Positions 46,005 through 54,752 of a stretch of DNA of 64,000 nt are shown here, one piece after another; the stretch's first letter is position 1; each line of letters starts with the position of its first letter. A program made the translations under genes and the position numbers. The notes beneath the pieces were generated by a model. The model did not search any database and had not been told where the DNA came from. It was given only the letters and a program-made list of their open reading frames with translations. The stretch comes from Marinobacter sediminum (GTDB lineage: Bacteria; Pseudomonadota; Gammaproteobacteria; Pseudomonadales; Oleiphilaceae), in assembly GCF_023657445.1 (NCBI RefSeq), contig NZ_JAGTWY010000001.1, forward strand, positions 2,976,001 through 3,040,000, in the 5' to 3' direction.

Positions 46005-47030
46005 TCAGGAAGCACACTCCGAACGTGCGCCATCCACACGACAGCGAATAGCCTTCATCAGTTTGATGGCACGGTCGTCGTATACCCCGTCCTCAAGCAG
46101 CGAAAGACGAACTTTTCGCAACATCTTGTCGTACTCCGCCGTGTCTTCCTGGGGCAGAGTCATCCAAACATCTCCGGGGATCTCGTCTTCTGCCTGGGCT
46201 ATGATGTCGTAGGCTTCATTAATGCGTTTGATCGACTCATCCCGAACCATCTGGCCTGCTTCTTCGGGAAAACGGTCGCGATGAATGATGACCTGGAAGT
46301 TCATGTAACCCAGGGCGTATTTGACGACGGCCCCATTGGGCTGCACCCCCTTGTAGAGTTCCAGGGGCGTATAGGCGACTGCCGGCGCATAGGCCAGATC
46401 AACACTGCCATTATTGAACTTGCCAGCAAAATTGGCCGAGTTGGACCCCACCACTGAGGCGCCAACGTGACGCACCATACGAACGGAAGCTTCATCGTAG
46501 TCCAGGGTGGCGATGCGCTTGCCCTGAAGCTTCTCAACCGAGTCAATGCTTCGATCACGGGTATGCAGGTAGATAGCACCACCCGGAAAAACGCCGGCTA
46601 CCTCATACGGACCATCGATCAGAAACGGACGGGCTTTCGGCTGGCTGAGGGTGTTGTAAAGCAGACGCATTTCCTCTTCACCGGGCACCGCACCCATGGC
46701 TTCCAGCGTGCCAGTAAACTTGTTGAACTCACGGGCGCGGGTGCCGGTGAGCAGCACGGCATCACACTGGCCTGCCTTGAAATCTTCGGCAGCCACTTTT
46801 TCATCGGTATAGGCACTCAGGTTCAGCTTGATGCCCTGCTTCAGAGCCACCGGCTGGAACGTTTTGGTGATAGCGAACAGCGGGCCGTTGGCCCCCACTG
46901 GATCGAACACACAGAAACTGCGCTCGAGCGGCTCGTTCTGAGCCTGGGCGAGGCCCAGGGAAGGGAGCAGAAGACTGGCACACAGAGTGGCAGCTACGGC
47001 CACCCGTTGCGGGAAAGTTGCTGATTTCAC
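46005..47030 (-). CDS. Putative TRAP-type periplasmic solute-binding protein
   Basis: A 341-residue exported protein. Signal peptide (AATLCASLLLPSLGLAQAQ) precedes a periplasmic-binding fold with FDPVGANGPLF, AGQCDAVLLTGTRAREFNKFTGTLEAMGAVPGEEEMR, VEKLQGKRIATLDYDEASVRMVRHVGASVV and GSVDLAYAPAVAYTPLELYKG. The family is often labelled 'AdeT, RND efflux', but the fold and the TRAP permease/TatT neighbours argue for solute binding. The start is GTG with AGGAG upstream. Separated from the TatT gene by the HU gene. Confidence 0.8.
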   Translation of the reverse strand: MKSATFPQRVAVAATLCASLLLPSLGLAQAQNEPLERSFCVFDPVGANGPLFAITKTFQPVALKQGIKLNLSAYTDEKVAAEDFKAGQCDAVLLTGTRAREFNKFTGTLEAMGAVPGEEEMRLLYNTLSQPKARPFLIDGPYEVAGVFPGGAIYLHTRDRSIDSVEKLQGKRIATLDYDEASVRMVRHVGASVVGSNSANFAGKFNNGSVDLAYAPAVAYTPLELYKGVQPNGAVVKYALGYMNFQVIIHRDRFPEEAGQMVRDESIKRINEAYDIIAQAEDEIPGDVWMTLPQEDTAEYDKMLRKVRLSLLEDGVYDDRAIKLMKAIRCRVDGARSECAS

Positions 47031-47197
47031 GGGATGACTCCTGATTTATTATTGTCGGGCGCCGATACGTCCATGTGTACCGGTAATGCCCCGCTTTCCT
47101 TGGCCGACGAGGGTCGACGGCTACAAGAATACGTTGGCACAGGTGCCTGTCATCAAGGGCTTTTAGGCAAAAGGGAGAGATTCTGTGACAGTGTCGA

Positions 47198-47217
47198 CAG
47201 AGGTTACGCAACCTCTG
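47198..47217 (-). terminator. Hairpin downstream of the pyrRBC' genes
   Basis: CAGAGGTT (47198-47205) pairs perfectly with AACCTCTG (47210-47217) around ACGC, 25 bases after the pyrC' stop. It has no T-run on either strand, so its role as a terminator is uncertain. Confidence 0.45.
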
Positions 47218-47241
47218 CCGCATTTCAGGTTTGGTTGTGGA

Positions 47242-48549
47242 TCAGCTCGCTGGCTGTTGCCAGGCAATACGACCTGCGGCGACAGTCAGGCGAACAACGC
47301 CCGGCAATTCACGGCCAGTCACCGGAGCATGGCGGCCGGCGGAGACCAGAGTATTGTTGTCAGGGGTCCAGTATTCTGCGGGATCGAAAACACAAAGATC
47401 GGCGATTTCGCCTTCCTGCAGTGACGCCTTGCGGCCAATTGCTGCGGCCGGTCCAGAAGTGAGGGCGCGCACCAGCTCCGGCAGGGTCATCTCATTCAGT
47501 TCCACCAGCTCAAGCCCAAGGGACAGCACACTTTCCACACTCGACAGCCCCGGTTCGGTAGCGGCCAGGGGTGCCTGCTTGGCAGCGGAATCGTGGGGCT
47601 GGTGCTGGCTGACAATGGCATCAATTGTGCCTGCGCGCACACCGGCGATCAGCGCTTTGCGATCTTCTTCCCTGCGCAGGGGAGGACGTACGTGGAAGCG
47701 ACTATCGAAGCCGGCCAGGGCACTTTCGGTGAATAACAGCTGATGCATGGCCACGTCGGCGGTCACGGCTACACCTCGCTGGCGTGCCTCGGCAAGCATT
47801 TCCACGCTGCGAGCGCAGGAAAGCTGACTAAGGTGCAGGCGCACACCGGTTTCCTCCGCCAGCAGGATCATTTCCATGACAGCGGTAGTTTCTGCCACTT
47901 CCGGAATACCCAGCAAGCCAAGGCGGGACGTCACCAGGCCATCATGAGCATAGCCGTCAGCAGCAAGCGCCAGGTTTTCCGGGCTGAACATCACGGTCAG
48001 TCCGAATGTCTGGGCATAGGCCATGCAACGGCGCAGAATACGGGCGTTGCGAACCCCTTTGGAACCATTGCCTACGGCCACACATCCGGCAGCAGCCAGA
48101 CCGGCCATATCACTAAGGAGATCCCCCTCCAGGCCACGGGTGACCGCTCCCACCGGCAACACATGAATGGGTGAGCGGGTCGCCGCCACGTCCCGGATCA
48201 GATGGGTGACCGCCCCGGAATCATTCACCGGAGACGTTTCCGGCGACGCACATACGGTGCTGAACCCGCCATGGGCCGCCGCACGGGTTTCCGAAGCAAT
48301 GTTACCCTTCTGGCCATTACCCGGCTCACGCAGGTTGCAACACAGGTCCACAAAACCCGGTGCAATCACACACCCTTCCGCCGTCACGGTTTCATCGGCC
48401 GTTGCCCGTCTGGCGTCATCTCCCGTGGCGGCGATCCTGCCGTCCCGAATCAGCAGCGCAACGTTGTCCGATTCAGCACCGTTCCCGTCGATCAGGCGAC
48501 CACCGACGATCTTCAGGCTGGCCCCCTCGTGTTGTTCTGTCACACTCAT
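47242..48549 (-). CDS. pyrC': Catalytically dead dihydroorotase-like protein PyrC' (PyrX)
   Basis: A 435-residue amidohydrolase-fold protein of dihydroorotase type. The metal-binding HxH motif of true enzymes (DPHVHLREPG) reads [10 protein letters not shown] here, and the further metal His positions are changed as well ([25 protein letters not shown]). It should not have activity. In Pseudomonas the same gene follows pyrB and the inactive protein holds aspartate transcarbamoylase in a dodecamer. The start ATG overlaps the pyrB stop by four bases. A separate active dihydroorotase is expected elsewhere in the genome. Confidence 0.92.
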   Translation of the reverse strand: MSVTEQHEGASLKIVGGRLIDGNGAESDNVALLIRDGRIAATGDDARRATADETVTAEGCVIAPGFVDLCCNLREPGNGQKGNIASETRAAAHGGFSTVCASPETSPVNDSGAVTHLIRDVAATRSPIHVLPVGAVTRGLEGDLLSDMAGLAAAGCVAVGNGSKGVRNARILRRCMAYAQTFGLTVMFSPENLALAADGYAHDGLVTSRLGLLGIPEVAETTAVMEMILLAEETGVRLHLSQLSCARSVEMLAEARQRGVAVTADVAMHQLLFTESALAGFDSRFHVRPPLRREEDRKALIAGVRAGTIDAIVSQHQPHDSAAKQAPLAATEPGLSSVESVLSLGLELVELNEMTLPELVRALTSGPAAAIGRKASLQEGEIADLCVFDPAEYWTPDNNTLVSAGRHAPVTGRELPGVVRLTVAAGRIAWQQPAS

Positions 48550-49559
48550 GACCGGGCCCTCTCGCTCTGTTTCCTTTGACGCTCTGCAACCTGGCCTCCC
48601 ATCGCCATGGACATAACGGCCATCCGGATGGCAATGCCATTGGTAACCTGATTAAGGATCACCGAGTGTGGCCCATCCGCTACCGCTGATTCGATTTCCA
48701 CACCCCGGTTGATCGGACCGGGGTGCATCACTATGCAATCCGGATGGGCCAGGGCCAGCTTTTCCTGGCTAAGCCCATACAAACGGTAGAACTCCCGTTC
48801 ACTGGGCAACAGGGCGCCTTCCATCCGCTCTTTTTGCAGACGTAGCATGATAACCACGTCCAGATCCTTCATGCCCTTAGCCATGTCGTATTCGATGGTG
48901 CAGCCCAGGCTTTCCACGTCTTTGGGTAGCAGCGTGCCGGGTGCGATGATTCGAACTTCCGCAGCACCCAGTTCATTCAGGGCACGGATTTGAGAACGGG
49001 CAACACGGGAATGCAGTACATCCCCGACGATGGCAACTTTCAGGCCTTCAAACGTGCCTTTGTGCTGCCGAATAGTGAGCATGTCCAGCATCGCCTGGGT
49101 TGGATGCGCGTGACGGCCGTCCCCGGCGTTGATAATGGCAACCCCCGGGGTAACGCTCTCGGCAATAAAGTGAGGTGCACCGCTCTGGGAGTGACGAACG
49201 ACAAACATATCGCTGGCCATGGCCTCAAGGTTGAGCAAGGTATCGGAGAGGGACTCACCCTTGGAGGTGGCCGAGGTACTGATGTCCAGGTTGAGCACGT
49301 CTGCCGACAGGCGCTTGGCAGCCAGCTCAAAAGTGCTTCGGGTACGGGTACTCGATTCGAAGAACAGGTTGACCACCGTGCGCCCGCGAAGTAACGGCAC
49401 CTTTTTGATAGTGCGTTCACCAACCTCTATAAACGAATCGGCGGTGTCCAGAATGTCGGTGAGTAATTCCCGGTCGAGGCCGTCGAGGGTCAGGAAATGC
49501 CGCAACTGACCATCCCGGGTCAGCTGCAAGTGGTGCGGGGAAGGGTCGTTTGCGGTCAT
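48546..49559 (-). CDS. pyrB: Aspartate carbamoyltransferase catalytic subunit
   Basis: A 337-residue enzyme that joins aspartate and carbamoyl phosphate in pyrimidine synthesis. It has the carbamoyl-phosphate motif [41 protein letters not shown] and [13 protein letters not shown]. The N-terminal 20 residues are longer than in E. coli, as in Pseudomonas, where this extension helps bind PyrC'. It overlaps pyrC' by 4 bases and lies 42 bases after pyrR. Confidence 0.95.
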   Translation of the reverse strand: MTANDPSPHHLQLTRDGQLRHFLTLDGLDRELLTDILDTADSFIEVGERTIKKVPLLRGRTVVNLFFESSTRTRSTFELAAKRLSADVLNLDISTSATSKGESLSDTLLNLEAMASDMFVVRHSQSGAPHFIAESVTPGVAIINAGDGRHAHPTQAMLDMLTIRQHKGTFEGLKVAIVGDVLHSRVARSQIRALNELGAAEVRIIAPGTLLPKDVESLGCTIEYDMAKGMKDLDVVIMLRLQKERMEGALLPSEREFYRLYGLSQEKLALAHPDCIVMHPGPINRGVEIESAVADGPHSVILNQVTNGIAIRMAVMSMAMGGQVAERQRKQSERARS

Positions 49560-49601
49560 GGGTCGCCTGTCTGCTGTTCTGCGGTATGGTGGCCTGGAGT
49601 T

Positions 49602-50111
49602 TTACTGCCCGGTTTCCTGAAATTCTATGTGCAAGGGATCAGGACCACGCAGCTTCACGCGCTGGTGTGGCTCCAGAGAAAGCACCCGGCCTGCAACATC
49701 CGGCTGGACCGGAAGCTCCCGGGCGCCCAGGTCAATCAGGGTGGCCAATATGATACTGGCTGGACGGCCATAATCGAAAATTTCGTTCATGGCAGCACGG
49801 ATGGTTCGGCCACTCATGATCACATCATCAATGAGGATAATGTCCCGGCCTTCGGTATCAAAAGGCAGACTGGAAGGCTTCACTTTCGGGTTCAGGCCGA
49901 TGCGGCTGAAATCGTCCCGGTAAAAGGAGATGTCCAGTTCTCCGCACGGTTCTGCCAGCTCAAGACGCTTTCTGAGTTCACCGGCCAGCCAGACACCGCC
50001 GGTACGAATACCGATCAGGGCCGGTGATTTCACGCCTCGCTCCTTGAGCACATGACGCAAACCCGTTTCCAGTTCGTTCAGCAGCTGTTTGATATCAAGC
50101 TGTGCGGTCAT
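49602..50111 (-). CDS. pyrR: Pyrimidine operon regulator / uracil phosphoribosyltransferase-like PyrR
   Basis: A 169-residue PRPP-type protein. The PRPP loop DIILIDDVIMSGRTIRAAMNEIFDYGRPASI and flanking GIRTGGVWLAGELRKRL match PyrR. Start 50111 was chosen for GAGGATGAA just before ATG; a longer start at 50144 would reach the end of ruvX. In gram-negative bacteria the gene lies with pyrB and its regulatory role is less clear than in Bacillus. No attenuator hairpin pair was found before pyrB. Confidence 0.92.
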   Translation of the reverse strand: MTAQLDIKQLLNELETGLRHVLKERGVKSPALIGIRTGGVWLAGELRKRLELAEPCGELDISFYRDDFSRIGLNPKVKPSSLPFDTEGRDIILIDDVIMSGRTIRAAMNEIFDYGRPASIILATLIDLGARELPVQPDVAGRVLSLEPHQRVKLRGPDPLHIEFQETGQ

Positions 50112-50143
50112 TTCATCCTCTTTAATTAAAAAGCCAACATCCA

Positions 50144-50587
50144 TCAGTTGCCAGCGTGATTATCCTGCAGTCCAAACCAGGTTTCCAGAATCAGTACCGC
50201 GGCCCGGTCATCAACGCCGTATCGGCCAAAATCCCGATTGCCGCCCGCCGCCATAACATCACCCTTTGCTTCAAAGCTGGTAAGGCGCTCGTCCACCATC
50301 TCCACGGGCACATGGTAGCGACCGTGAATACGCTTTCCGAACTTGCGCGCCCGGGCGCACATCTCATTTTCGGTATCGTCCATATTGAGCGGCAAGCCGA
50401 CCACCACAAGGTTCGGGCGCCATTCTTCAAGGAGTTTTCCGATCTGGTTCCAGTCGGGAACACCATCACGGGCCGGGATCATGGCCAGGGGTTGCCCGGT
50501 GCCCAGAATTTCCTGGCCCGACGCTACTCCGATCCGGCGGGTCCCGAAATCAAAGGCCATGACTCGGCGATTACCGCTTTCAGGCAT
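50144..50587 (-). CDS. ruvX: Putative pre-16S rRNA nuclease / Holliday junction resolvase-like RuvX (YqgF)
   Basis: A 147-residue RNase H-fold protein. It has MAFDFGTRRIGVASGQ with the first catalytic Asp, LVVVGLPLNMDDTENEMCARARKFG, VEMVDERLTSFEA with the second acidic residue, and the final DDRAAVLILETWF. ATG 50587 overlaps the yqgE end by 8 bases; its ribosome site is weak, and a GTG five codons earlier is possible. Adjacent to yqgE as in most gammaproteobacteria. Confidence 0.92.
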   Translation of the reverse strand: MPESGNRRVMAFDFGTRRIGVASGQEILGTGQPLAMIPARDGVPDWNQIGKLLEEWRPNLVVVGLPLNMDDTENEMCARARKFGKRIHGRYHVPVEMVDERLTSFEAKGDVMAAGGNRDFGRYGVDDRAAVLILETWFGLQDNHAGN

Positions 50588-51146
50588 GGCCAACAGACTC
50601 ACTGAGCTGGTTGAGATCGATTCCAATCAGCTTAAGCACCGCTTTGTAGCGGTCTTTCCAGGGCGTACGGAACAGAATGTCTGTGGTTGCGGGACAGGTG
50701 AGCCAGGAGTTGCTTCCCAGCTCTTCTTCCAACTGGCCTTCGCCCCACCCTGAATAGCCAAGCGCCACCAGAAACTCTTCGGGACCGTCACCACGGCCAA
50801 TACCTGCCAGTACATCCCGGGAGGTGGTGAGCATGACATCTTCGGTCACTTCAGCGGTGCTCTGCCAGCTGGTCCCGGGTGGGTGCAGAACAAAGCCACG
50901 CTCGGGTTCCACAGGACCACCACTGAACACCGGCAGATCCAGCTCGCCACCGTGCATGTCCAGCTGCTCCAGGATTTCGCCCAGGTGGATATCCAGGGGA
51001 TGGTTAACCATCAGCCCCAGCGCGCCATCGTCGGAGTGTTCACACAGGTAGATCACAGCACCGTGAAACCGAGGATCGGCAAGATAAGGAGAGGCCACCA
51101 GAAAGTGGTGCCTGAGACTTTGGGGAGAGTGCTTAGATGCTGTCAT
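50580..51146 (-). CDS. YqgE/AlgH family protein
   Basis: A 188-residue cytoplasmic protein of the UPF0301 (YqgE/AlgH) family. It has LRHHFLVASPYLADPRFHGAVIYLCEHSDDGALGLMVNHPL, FSGGPVEPERGFVLH and LVALGYSGWGEGQLEEELGSNSWL. Its function is not settled; in Pseudomonas the neighbour symbol algH was given for an effect on alginate. Overlaps tonB by four bases and ruvX by eight, so the row tonB-yqgE-ruvX is translationally coupled. Confidence 0.93.
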   Translation of the reverse strand: MTASKHSPQSLRHHFLVASPYLADPRFHGAVIYLCEHSDDGALGLMVNHPLDIHLGEILEQLDMHGGELDLPVFSGGPVEPERGFVLHPPGTSWQSTAEVTEDVMLTTSRDVLAGIGRGDGPEEFLVALGYSGWGEGQLEEELGSNSWLTCPATTDILFRTPWKDRYKAVLKLIGIDLNQLSESVGHA

Positions 51147-52009
51147 CCGGATGTCAGCCCCCTTTGCTGGAAAGACCAGGTTCGTATGATTTCCAGTTCA
51201 TCCACCTTTTCCCGCATATCATCCGGGAAAGGCGCAAACGGTGAAGCCATTCGGACAATACGGATCGCCGCATCATCCAGCACCGTACTCCCTGATGACT
51301 GCAAAACGGCCACTTCCTTGATTGTGCCATCTTTCTTCAGTGAAACCAGCATTCGCAACGTGCCATAGATACCTGCACGCCGGGCCTCCGTGGGATAATT
51401 GATGTTGCCAACCCGGGTAACCTTGCTGATCCAGTTCTGCACATACCAGGCGTTGGTTGATTTCAGCGTCGAGGCGGCCGTCACCCGCATAACCCGTGGC
51501 TTGCGGGCATAGGCCTGTTGCTGGGCATCAAAACGCGCTTCCAGGCTGGCAATTTCCAGACTGCGCTCCATCAGGCTCTTCTTTTTACGGACCGGCAGGG
51601 GCTCCTCAACCGGTTCGGTGCGTTCCTCGGGGGCCTGAACCTTTCGGCTGGATGCACTTTTGGTCTTTACTACCTGCTGTTCCTGGCGGGGCTGAGGTTT
51701 GGTTTGCGACGGCGGCTCCGGTTGTACCTGGGCCACTTCGGGCTGGCTGACCTCCGCTGGCTGCGGGGTAGTCATTTCCCTGGCTTCTTCCTCAGTGCCA
51801 CTGCCCTGCTGGCTGGTCTGGGCCAGAAAGTCCGCTTCCTCGGGCGCCTTTTCGTCATCAAACTGAGACAGAGTGATTTCCATGGTCTGCGCCGAGGAAC
51901 GTGGCGGTTCAGGAGCAAAGGTAATCCCCAGTACGACAATGGCATGCACAGCCAACGCCATGAAAAGGGTAAAGGAAAACCGGTCGAAGTCGCTTACCTG
52001 AACTGCCAT
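51143..52009 (-). CDS. Energy transducer TonB family protein
   Basis: A 288-residue protein with one N-terminal membrane helix (about 12-32, LFMALAVHAIVVLGITF). A long, Pro/Glu/Gln-rich periplasmic spacer with basic segments (about 60-185) follows, then a C-terminal TonB domain (YPTEARRAGIYGTLRMLVSLKKDGTIKEVAVLQSSGSTVLDDAAIRIVRMASPF). Its place between gshB and yqgE is that of P. aeruginosa tonB3, which is needed for twitching rather than iron uptake. No exbB or exbD genes are near. The same role here is inferred. Confidence 0.88.
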   Translation of the reverse strand: MAVQVSDFDRFSFTLFMALAVHAIVVLGITFAPEPPRSSAQTMEITLSQFDDEKAPEEADFLAQTSQQGSGTEEEAREMTTPQPAEVSQPEVAQVQPEPPSQTKPQPRQEQQVVKTKSASSRKVQAPEERTEPVEEPLPVRKKKSLMERSLEIASLEARFDAQQQAYARKPRVMRVTAASTLKSTNAWYVQNWISKVTRVGNINYPTEARRAGIYGTLRMLVSLKKDGTIKEVAVLQSSGSTVLDDAAIRIVRMASPFAPFPDDMREKVDELEIIRTWSFQQRGLTSG

Positions 52010-52047
52010 TCCTGATCCTGGTTAAATCGTTAGCCCTGTCGTAACCG

Positions 52048-53010
52048 TTATGCCTGGTGACTCACACCCAGGCGTTTGGCAATGGCGTCCATCAGCATGC
52101 CGCTAATGTCGATACCAAAAGCGGAATCGAGTTCACGGATACAGGTTGGACTGGTCACGTTTATTTCAGTGAGGTAGTCGCCGATCACATCCAGGCCCAC
52201 AAAAATAAGGCCTTTTTCCTTGATGACCGGAGCAACTCGCTCACAGATTTCCCGATCCCTGGCGGTAAGTTCACGCCCTTCGCCACGACCACCGGCTGCC
52301 AGGTTGCCGCGATTCTCACCTTGCGACGGAATCCGTGCAAGGGAATAAGGCACGGGCTCACCCTCAATCAGCAGGATACGCTTGTCGCCATCAGTGATCT
52401 CGGGAATGTACTTCTGGGCCATGGCCTGGTGAGAGCCATAGTTGGTCAGGGTTTCGATGATGACGCCCAGATTGAAATCATTCTCCTTGATGCGAAAGAT
52501 CGAATGGCCACCCATGCCGTCCACCGGCTTCATGATAACGTCGCCATGCTCAGCGTAGAATTCCCGGAAACGGCTTGCGGAACGACTCACCAGCAGCGGC
52601 GGAGTGAGATCGTCGAACTGGGTAGCGAACAGCTTTTCGTTACAGTCCCTCAGCGTGGCCGCCGGATTCACTACCAGGGCCCCCTGCTGCTCTGCGGCCT
52701 CAAGAATGTAGGTCGCCATCAAGAACTCCCGGTCAACCGGAGGGTCCTTGCGCATAAGGATCACATCCAGGTCGCCAAGCGCACGGTCCTGACTCGGGCC
52801 AAAGCCATACCAGTTTTCAGGATCCATGTGCACGGTCAAGTCACGGGTGTGGGCCATGGCCTTGCCACCATCCAGATACATATCCGGCAATTCCATGTAT
52901 TCGATTTCCCAGCCGCGCTTTTGCGCTGCCAGCAACATGGCCAGTGAACTGTCTTTCTTGAAATGGATATCCTCAATCGGATCCATCACGATCCCGAGTC
53001 GGACTGTCAT
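52048..53010 (-). CDS. gshB: Glutathione synthetase
   Basis: A 320-residue ATP-grasp ligase that adds glycine to gamma-glutamylcysteine. It has MDPIEDIHFKKDSSLAMLLAAQKRGWEI, ILMRKDPPVDREFLMATYILE, VMKPVDGMGGHSIFRI, EGEPVPYSLARIPSQGENRGNLAAGG and GLDVIGDYLTEINVTSPT. Length equals E. coli GshB. GAGACATT precedes the ATG. Divergent from pilG with a 296-base gap. Confidence 0.95.
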   Translation of the reverse strand: MTVRLGIVMDPIEDIHFKKDSSLAMLLAAQKRGWEIEYMELPDMYLDGGKAMAHTRDLTVHMDPENWYGFGPSQDRALGDLDVILMRKDPPVDREFLMATYILEAAEQQGALVVNPAATLRDCNEKLFATQFDDLTPPLLVSRSASRFREFYAEHGDVIMKPVDGMGGHSIFRIKENDFNLGVIIETLTNYGSHQAMAQKYIPEITDGDKRILLIEGEPVPYSLARIPSQGENRGNLAAGGRGEGRELTARDREICERVAPVIKEKGLIFVGLDVIGDYLTEINVTSPTCIRELDSAFGIDISGMLMDAIAKRLGVSHQA

Positions 53011-53306
53011 AATGTCTCTTGAGCTCCAAGGGTTAAAAACACGAACCGGTCTGCAGAGCGAACCGGACGATAAGTGCTATGCTGAGACGTCAGATGGTAT
53101 TGTACCCGAGCCGTGAATGCATCCGCAGAAATCCTCAGCCGATTACGTGACGTTGCAGGCGAAAGTACATTTGGTCACAAAGTAATACTTTTTATCCAGC
53201 CATTGATACTCTATAAATGAGCGGGGTTTATAGAAGAACCTTAAGGTTTATGTTAAAACCCTCGTTTGAAAATAATGACAGTCGCTGAGCGCAAGGCAGT
53301 TGGACA
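53011..53306. other. Intergenic region between gshB and the Pil-Chp operon
   Basis: About 296 bases holding divergent promoters. The right part has A/T-rich stretches (for example TTGATACTCTATAAAT near 53204) that may contain the pilG promoter, but no clear -35/-10 pair could be assigned. No gene or hairpin was recognised. Confidence 0.35.
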
Positions 53307-53699
53307 ATGGATGACAACTTCGAGAACTTGAAGATCATGGTGATCGACGATAGTAAGACCATCCGTCGCACCGCAGAAACCCTTCTCAAAAAGGTCGGCT
53401 GTGAGGTCATCACCGCAACTGACGGCTTTGACGCTCTGGCCAAGATTGCTGATTCCCAGCCCGACATCATCTTTGTGGACATCATGATGCCGCGCCTGGA
53501 TGGCTACCAGACCTGCGCACTCATCAAGAACAATTCCTCTTTCAAAAAGACGCCGGTTATCATGCTCTCCAGCAAGGACGGACTGTTTGACAAGGCCAAG
53601 GGCCGCATCGTCGGCTCGGACCAATATCTGACCAAACCGTTCAGCAAGGATGAGCTGCTCAACACTATCCGCCAGTATGTCCCCCAAGCGGAACAGTAA
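53307..53699 (+). CDS. pilG: Twitching motility response regulator PilG
   Basis: A 130-residue single-domain response regulator with D58 as phosphoacceptor (IIFVDIMMPRLDG) and the lysine in QYLTKPFSKDELL. In P. aeruginosa PilG promotes pilus extension and cAMP synthesis through CyaB. First gene of the Pil-Chp set, 32 bases before pilH. No DNA-binding domain. Confidence 0.94.
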   Translation: MDDNFENLKIMVIDDSKTIRRTAETLLKKVGCEVITATDGFDALAKIADSQPDIIFVDIMMPRLDGYQTCALIKNNSSFKKTPVIMLSSKDGLFDKAKGRIVGSDQYLTKPFSKDELLNTIRQYVPQAEQ

Positions 53700-53731
53700 A
53701 CCTGCTGAAACCAAGAACCATCGAGGAAACC

Positions 53732-54094
53732 ATGGCTCGCATTCTGATTGTTGACGACTCCCCTACCGAGGTGAAGAAGATTTCCAGCATCCTGGAAAAG
53801 CACCAGCACGAAGTTCTGACCGCCGATAACGGCGCTGACGGTGTTGCCAAAGCCCGCGCCGAAACGCCGGACCTGGTACTGATGGACGTAGTAATGCCTG
53901 GTCTCAACGGCTTCCAGGCTACACGCCAACTGACTCGTGCTCCGGAGACTGCGTCCATCCCGGTAATTATCGTAACCACCAAGGATCAGGAAACTGACCG
54001 TGTATGGGGTACTCGTCAGGGCGCCAAGGGTTACCTCGTCAAGCCGGTTATCGAAGACGACCTGATCAAAACAATCAACAGTCTGATTGCCTGA
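53732..54094 (+). CDS. pilH: Twitching motility response regulator PilH
   Basis: A 120-residue receiver domain with D52 (LVLMDVVMPG) and K in GYLVKPVIEDDL. In P. aeruginosa PilH has the opposite influence to PilG, reducing cAMP or favouring retraction. GAGG precedes the ATG. Confidence 0.94.
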   Translation: MARILIVDDSPTEVKKISSILEKHQHEVLTADNGADGVAKARAETPDLVLMDVVMPGLNGFQATRQLTRAPETASIPVIIVTTKDQETDRVWGTRQGAKGYLVKPVIEDDLIKTINSLIA

Positions 54095-54114
54095 CCCCTA
54101 ACCGTGGAGTAAGC

Positions 54115-54660
54115 ATGTCCGCCCAGGCCGCCCCCTTTGCCGTTCTGACGGATATCGCCCAGCGCAGCCGGTCCATGGCAGCCGGCTTGCCGGAGCAGCA
54201 GGAAGCCGTTGATCTGTGGAACGGCATCGGCTTTGTTCTGGCGGGTGAGCGCTATGTGGCCCCGATGGGCGAAGTCACTGAAATTCTCCATGTCCCCCGG
54301 TTTACTCACATCCCGGGGGTTCGCTCCTTTCTTCTGGGTGCCGCCAATGTCCGTGGCCGCCTACTCCCCCTGGTAGACCTTGCCGGTTTCTTCGATGTCC
54401 CCCGCTCCTCACGCAGCATGCGTGAACGCCGCGTGCTGGTGGTCGAACAGGGAGACATTTTCAGTGGACTGGTGGTCGACAGCGTACTGGGCATGCAGTA
54501 CTTCGCATCAGACAGTTTCAAAGGCACACCGGAAGGTGTGCCTGAAAACGTTCGACCGTTTGTTACAGGCGGCTATGAACGCAATGAGGAAGTCTGGAAA
54601 GTCTTTTCTGCCGTCGATCTGCTCGACGACGAACGCTTTCTTGACGTCGCACAGTGGTAA
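54115..54660 (+). CDS. pilI: Pil-Chp adaptor PilI (CheW-like)
   Basis: A 181-residue CheW-type adaptor that couples PilJ to ChpA. It has LAGERYVAPMGEVTEILHVPRFTHIPGVRSFLLGAANVRGRLLPLVDLAGFF and VLVVEQGDIFSGLVVDSVLGMQYF. Start 54115 was chosen for GTGGAG upstream; a longer in-frame start lies inside pilH. Confidence 0.93.
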   Translation: MSAQAAPFAVLTDIAQRSRSMAAGLPEQQEAVDLWNGIGFVLAGERYVAPMGEVTEILHVPRFTHIPGVRSFLLGAANVRGRLLPLVDLAGFFDVPRSSRSMRERRVLVVEQGDIFSGLVVDSVLGMQYFASDSFKGTPEGVPENVRPFVTGGYERNEEVWKVFSAVDLLDDERFLDVAQW

Positions 54661-54752
54661 GGGTGGTGACAATGGCAGGAACATCACCCTGACCGCCTTA
54701 TACCCGCTTAAACAAACTTGCCAATCTTTATGAAGAGGCCGGGAGCCAGAAA

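Noticed and set aside
46005-47030. Reading the solute-binding protein as an AdeT aminoglycoside efflux component
   Set aside because: The protein has a signal peptide and a periplasmic-binding fold, not an RND pump, and sits beside a TRAP permease.
53160-53306. A clear sigma70 or sigma54 promoter for pilG
   Set aside because: A/T-rich boxes exist but no -35/-10 pair with good spacing, and no GG-N10-GC sigma54 site, could be fixed with confidence.
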